Assembly (NCBI GenBank): GCA_021790625.1
Contig: JAJYGL010000103.1
Span: forward strand, 1-7,237
Origin: Pseudomonadota bacterium
GTDB lineage: Bacteria; Pseudomonadota; Gammaproteobacteria; Burkholderiales; Sulfuriferulaceae
Direction of reading: 5' to 3'
Length of the DNA stretch: 7,237 nucleotides
Under the pieces are notes generated by a model, which saw only the letters and a list, made by a program, of their open reading frames with translations, did not search any database and was not told the DNA's origin. The position numbers and the translations under genes were made by a program. Shown piece by piece: positions 4,648 through 7,237 of the stretch (its first letter is position 1; each line of letters opens with the position of its first letter).

Positions 4648-6767
4648 TCCCGGAAACTTTCAACGGCAAGCCCCGCCGTCATGTCTGGAATTACCATAAC
4701 GCGCAAGGCGAAGTAATAGGACAGGTCGTCCGCTTTGATGATGGCGAAAAAAAAGAGATGGTACCTTTTTTCAAAGTGAACGGACAAGGTTATGCCATGG
4801 GTGGTGCAACCGAACCGCGCCCGCTGTTTGGTCTGGATGTGCTGGCGCAAGCCGACCCCGCCCGCGCCGTATTCATTACCGAGGGCGAGAAGTGCGCCGC
4901 CGCGCTTCACTCGCTGGGACTGGTGGCTGTGACTTCCCAAGGTGGTGCCGAGGCAGCAGCAAAAGCCGACTGGTCGCCACTACAGGGGCATAGCAACGTT
5001 TTCATGTTGCCAGACAATGACGAACCCGGAAAGCATTACATCAAGAGCATAGCGGGCATTCTGAGCCGTTTTAACGAACCGCCCACCATGTCAGTGGTGA
5101 GCATTCCGAACCTTCCCGAAGCTGGGGACGTGGTGGACTGGCTAAAAACTCGGCTTGATGATGCCCTGCTTGATTGGGACGAATTCGAGCCGGTGCCGGA
5201 CAAATCATTGAAACAGGCATTTCAAGCCATAGTGAAAGCGAATACCGAGCCAGCGCCGGATGATTGGACAGCCGCTGCCCCTGCCGAAAACGTGACCGAA
5301 TGGCAAGCCCCCATAAGTCTTGAAGCGTCACGCCTTCCACCATGGCCTGATGCTGTATTTCCTGATGATGTGCAAGCCTTCGTAACCGCCTTGAGCGCAT
5401 CAACGGAAACCCCGCCCGAACTGTCCGCCTTGATGGTATTGGCCGCAATCAGCGCCGTAGCGCAGGGTAAATACCGGGTTCGTGTGAAGCATGACTATTT
5501 CGAGCCGGTCAATGTCTGGACAATGTGCGCCTTGCCGCCCGGATCGCGCAAGACAGCTGTACAAACCGCCGCCACAGCGCCTTTGACTGTATGGGAACGC
5601 TGGCAACAGGAAATCATCGAGCCGGAAATCAAACGAGTGAAGGCTGACCATGCGACGATAACCGAACAGATAAAACAGCTTCGCAAAGAGGCAGGGAAAG
5701 CCAAAGGTGCAGAATTTGACAGCCTGAAAAAAGAAATTGCCCAGCTTGAAGCCGAACTGCCGGAAATTCCCAGGGTGCCGCAGGTTTGGGCGCAAGACGT
5801 GACCCCTGAGAATCTGGGTACGCTGATGGCTGACAATGGCGAACGCATGGCGGTACTGTCTGACGAATCAGGCATATTCGATATTCTGGCCGGGCGATAT
5901 TCCGGGGGCATTCCAAACCTTGATTTGTTCCTGCAAGGACACGCTGGCAGCCCGGTCAGGGTGAACCGTGGCAGCCGCCCGCCTGTATTCATGCAAAGCC
6001 CCTGCCTGACCCTTGGCCTGTCGCCCCAGCCCGAAGTATTGCGCGGCCTGACCGCAAACCCCAGCTTTCGAGGCCGGGGGCTACTGGGACGCTTCCTGTA
6101 CGCCCTGCCTGCTTCAAATCTGGGTTACCGCACCCTGGATACCAGACCCATGCCGGAAGAAGTCAGGGAACGGTATCAGCGCATCTTGACCGACATACTG
6201 AACGATGACCGAGGCCAAGACGCAGACGGCAAGCCAATAGCCCGCATTCTCAAAATATCGCTTGAAGCACAGGGCGCATGGCAAACCGTCGCGCACAAGA
6301 TTGAAGCCGGTATGCGAGAGGGCGGGACGTTTGCCCATATCACTGACTGGGCGGGCAAGCTTCCCGGCGCTGTTGCCAGAATCGCAGCCTTGTTGCATAT
6401 CGCCCGCCATGCCAAGGATGACCCAGCAACCGAGGAAATCAGCATAGGCGATATGACCGCTGCCCTGCGCATGGCAGACACGTTATCCGCCCATGCCCTT
6501 GCCGCATTCGACCTGATGGGCGCAGACCCAGCCCTTGACGGTGCCCGCGTGGTGTTGCGCTGGATCGCCCGCGAAGACAAGGAAACATTCACTTTTCGGG
6601 ATTGCCACTATACACACAAGAACCGATACAAGCACGCCGCCGAGCTTGAGCCGGTAATAACCGTACTGATTGAACGAAACTTTATTCGCCCGAAGGTGGA
6701 GAAGGTAGCGCACAGACCCAGCCGGATTTTTGAAGTGAATCCCGGGTATTTGAAAAATAAAACTTAA
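4644..6767 (+). CDS. TOPRIM plus DUF3987-like ATPase replication protein
   Basis: This encodes a 707-aa protein. Residues 1-180 hold a short N-terminal primase subdomain and a TOPRIM fold with the acidic residues expected for catalysis: Glu80 in FITEGEK and Asp124/Asp126 in MLPDNDEPGK. A linker (180-230) leads to a DUF3987 (YfjI-type) ATPase region (about 231-640). That region has a P-loop (ALPPGSRKT, 296-304), a Walker B-like strand ending in Asp407-Glu408 (AVLSDES), and candidate arginine fingers at 476-483. A charged coiled coil inserts between P-loop and Walker B (about 325-372). The P-loop is odd: Arg302 stands where Gly is usual before Lys. The C-terminus (about 640-700) looks like a winged helix. 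ATG 4644 is preferred because GGGGG lies 5 bases upstream and it gives an ATGA overlap; the frame is open back to 4533 inside the CHC2 gene. The likely job is primase-helicase of the element. Confidence 0.85.
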   Translation: MIPETFNGKPRRHVWNYHNAQGEVIGQVVRFDDGEKKEMVPFFKVNGQGYAMGGATEPRPLFGLDVLAQADPARAVFITEGEKCAAALHSLGLVAVTSQGGAEAAAKADWSPLQGHSNVFMLPDNDEPGKHYIKSIAGILSRFNEPPTMSVVSIPNLPEAGDVVDWLKTRLDDALLDWDEFEPVPDKSLKQAFQAIVKANTEPAPDDWTAAAPAENVTEWQAPISLEASRLPPWPDAVFPDDVQAFVTALSASTETPPELSALMVLAAISAVAQGKYRVRVKHDYFEPVNVWTMCALPPGSRKTAVQTAATAPLTVWERWQQEIIEPEIKRVKADHATITEQIKQLRKEAGKAKGAEFDSLKKEIAQLEAELPEIPRVPQVWAQDVTPENLGTLMADNGERMAVLSDESGIFDILAGRYSGGIPNLDLFLQGHAGSPVRVNRGSRPPVFMQSPCLTLGLSPQPEVLRGLTANPSFRGRGLLGRFLYALPASNLGYRTLDTRPMPEEVRERYQRILTDILNDDRGQDADGKPIARILKISLEAQGAWQTVAHKIEAGMREGGTFAHITDWAGKLPGAVARIAALLHIARHAKDDPATEEISIGDMTAALRMADTLSAHALAAFDLMGADPALDGARVVLRWIAREDKETFTFRDCHYTHKNRYKHAAELEPVITVLIERNFIRPKVEKVAHRPSRIFEVNPGYLKNKT

Positions 6768-6945
6768 CAATCGCACCACAAAAGCCACAGAAGCCCCCAG
6801 ATATACCCCTTTTGTGGCTTTTGTGGCTAACTTCCTAGGGTTTAAAAATGAAAATTGACGTGCAAGAGAATCAGAGTGTGAACATTGAGGGGCAAGCATA
6901 GCGTGGTCTGTGTAACGTTTTTTCGTTCAAACTATTCAGTTAAGG
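6768..6945. other. Non-coding gap between the replication gene and the insertion sequence
   Basis: Apart from the hairpin at 6776-6826, these roughly 180 bases contain no gene I can support. An isolated 17-codon frame (ATG 6848 to TAG 6899-6901) has no recognisable product or clear ribosome binding site. It could be chance, or the start of an element gene broken by the insertion. The part around 6904-6930 loosely recalls insertion-sequence ends with CTGTGTAA, but no partner repeat is visible. Confidence 0.5.
6776..6826. repeat. Hairpin of paired 9-bp units downstream of the replication gene
   Basis: CCACAAAAG and CCACAGAAG (6776-6793) face two copies of CTTTTGTGG (6809-6817, 6818-6826), giving 18-bp arms with one mismatch around a 15-base loop. 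It lies 8 bases after the stop of the TOPRIM gene. It could end transcription, but no T run follows it. The repeated 9-bp units also look like iterons or a replication origin structure. The left arm with its flank is repeated inside the integrase gene (2219-2246). Confidence 0.6.
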
Positions 6946-7237
6946 TAAAGTGGCCCCCAATAATCAGACAATAGTTTAAGATATGGTCTGGAATGGGAGT
7001 TTTAGCATGGGCGAAGCGAAACGTAAGAATTTTAGTGGTGCACAGAAAGCAAAGGTTGCGTTTGAGGCAATCCGTGGTGAAAAGACGGTTAATCAGATAG
7101 CGCAGGAATATGGTGTGCACCCTACGCAAGTGGGGATATGGAAGAAAGCCTTGCAGGAGCACGCTGCTGGCTTGTTTGAAACCAAACGTGGCCCGAAGCC
7201 AGTCGATGAGTCCTCATCGCCAGAACGACTGTATTCT
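6945..7237 (+). mobile_element. Left end of an IS3-family insertion sequence (partial)
   Basis: The orfA at 7007 belongs to an IS3-type transposase. A GC-rich stretch starting near TAAAGTGGCCCCC (6946-6958) about 60 bases before it resembles the terminal repeat region of such elements. The exact first base cannot be fixed because the right end and target duplication lie outside the window. The insertion is downstream of the replication operon and may have interrupted element genes there. Confidence 0.6.
7007..7237 (+). CDS. IS3-family transposase OrfA (N-terminal part, runs off the window)
   Basis: This open frame of 77 codons, with no stop before the window end, begins MGEAKRKNFSGAQKAKVAFE. 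It continues with KTVNQIAQEYGVHPTQVGIW (27-46) and GPKPVDESSSPERLYS (62-77). This is the HTH_Tnp_1 type domain of OrfA proteins, in which a helix-turn-helix binds the terminal repeats. The second part (leucine zipper) and orfB with the DDE catalytic domain would lie to the right, where IS3 members usually join the two frames by a -1 ribosomal frameshift. A GGGAG ribosome binding site (6995-6999) sits 7 bases before the ATG. The helix-turn-helix motif and total pattern make this identification firm. Confidence 0.92.
   Translation, partial: MGEAKRKNFSGAQKAKVAFEAIRGEKTVNQIAQEYGVHPTQVGIWKKALQEHAAGLFETKRGPKPVDESSSPERLYS

Larger units (their letters stand above)
1105..6945 (+). mobile_element. Left part of a tRNA-Thr-integrated element (satellite or integrative element)
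   Basis: The region starts after the tRNA and carries a tyrosine recombinase, an excisionase-like protein, a small HTH-like protein, a CHC2 zinc-finger protein and a TOPRIM/DUF3987 replication protein, all on one strand. This set and order match the integration-replication half of phage satellites (P4-like or PICI-like) and small integrative elements. No capsid, terminase, conjugation, resistance or defence gene appears in the visible part, so the class of element cannot be fixed. The right boundary is unknown: 6945 is only where the insertion sequence seems to begin, and the element may continue beyond it. Confidence 0.75.

Noticed and set aside
5495..5992. Long minus-strand frames opposite the TOPRIM/ATPase gene
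   Set aside because: Long antisense frames are expected opposite a GC-biased gene, and the translated sequences show no family pattern or ribosome binding site.
6848..6901. 17-codon frame after the hairpin as a small gene
   Set aside because: There is no clear ribosome binding site or recognisable peptide. It is mentioned only as part of the non-coding gap.
6904..6990. TGGTCTG repeated at 6904-6910 and 6984-6990 as an IS target duplication or end repeat
   Set aside because: Seven bases in direct orientation, both on the same side of orfA, do not fit the geometry of a target duplication and can occur by chance.

Overview
The window looks like a bacterial chromosome, most likely from a proteobacterium and probably a betaproteobacterium. 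The grounds are a CCA-encoded tRNA-Thr, a YgfX/CptA-like membrane protein and an IS3-type transposase start of a proteobacterial kind. This is recognition from memory, not a database result. The window crosses from core chromosome into the left part of an integrated mobile element and ends inside an insertion sequence.

Bases 1-1104 look like ancestral chromosome. They hold the end of an unidentified gene (stop at 123-125), a 128-aa degenerate receiver-like protein (171-557), a 143-aa YgfX-like two-helix membrane protein (562-993), and a tRNA-Thr(UGU) gene (1029-1104) with a good sigma70-type promoter (990-1018).

An integrative element begins at the tRNA 3' end. Bases 1105-1409 have no gene but are dense in sites: a rho-independent terminator (1121-1146), two pairs of GGGACA motifs in opposite orientation that could be integrase arm sites, an AT-rich candidate promoter, a small inverted repeat, and a long inverted repeat (1346-1418) that would hide the integrase ribosome binding site and start codon in an mRNA hairpin.

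The element's genes all read rightwards. They are a tyrosine recombinase (1410-2483), an unrecognised 363-aa protein (2493-3584), a small excisionase-like DNA-binding protein (3699-3938), a 139-aa protein with an N-terminal HTH-like domain (3935-4354), a 98-aa CHC2 zinc-finger protein (4351-4647), and a 707-aa TOPRIM plus DUF3987-like ATPase (4644-6767). The last four are linked by three successive ATGA stop/start overlaps, so they are probably translated as a coupled unit. The primase zinc finger and TOPRIM domains sit in separate proteins. The logic resembles phage satellites and small integrative elements: integrase and excisionase control integration and excision, and the primase-helicase module replicates the excised form. 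The right end, any cargo genes and the second attachment site lie outside the window.

Past the replication gene is a non-coding stretch (6768-6945). It contains an 18-bp-arm hairpin built from 9-bp units, and its left flank is nearly identical over 28 bp to a segment inside the integrase gene. An IS3-family insertion sequence begins around 6945, and its orfA runs off the window end.
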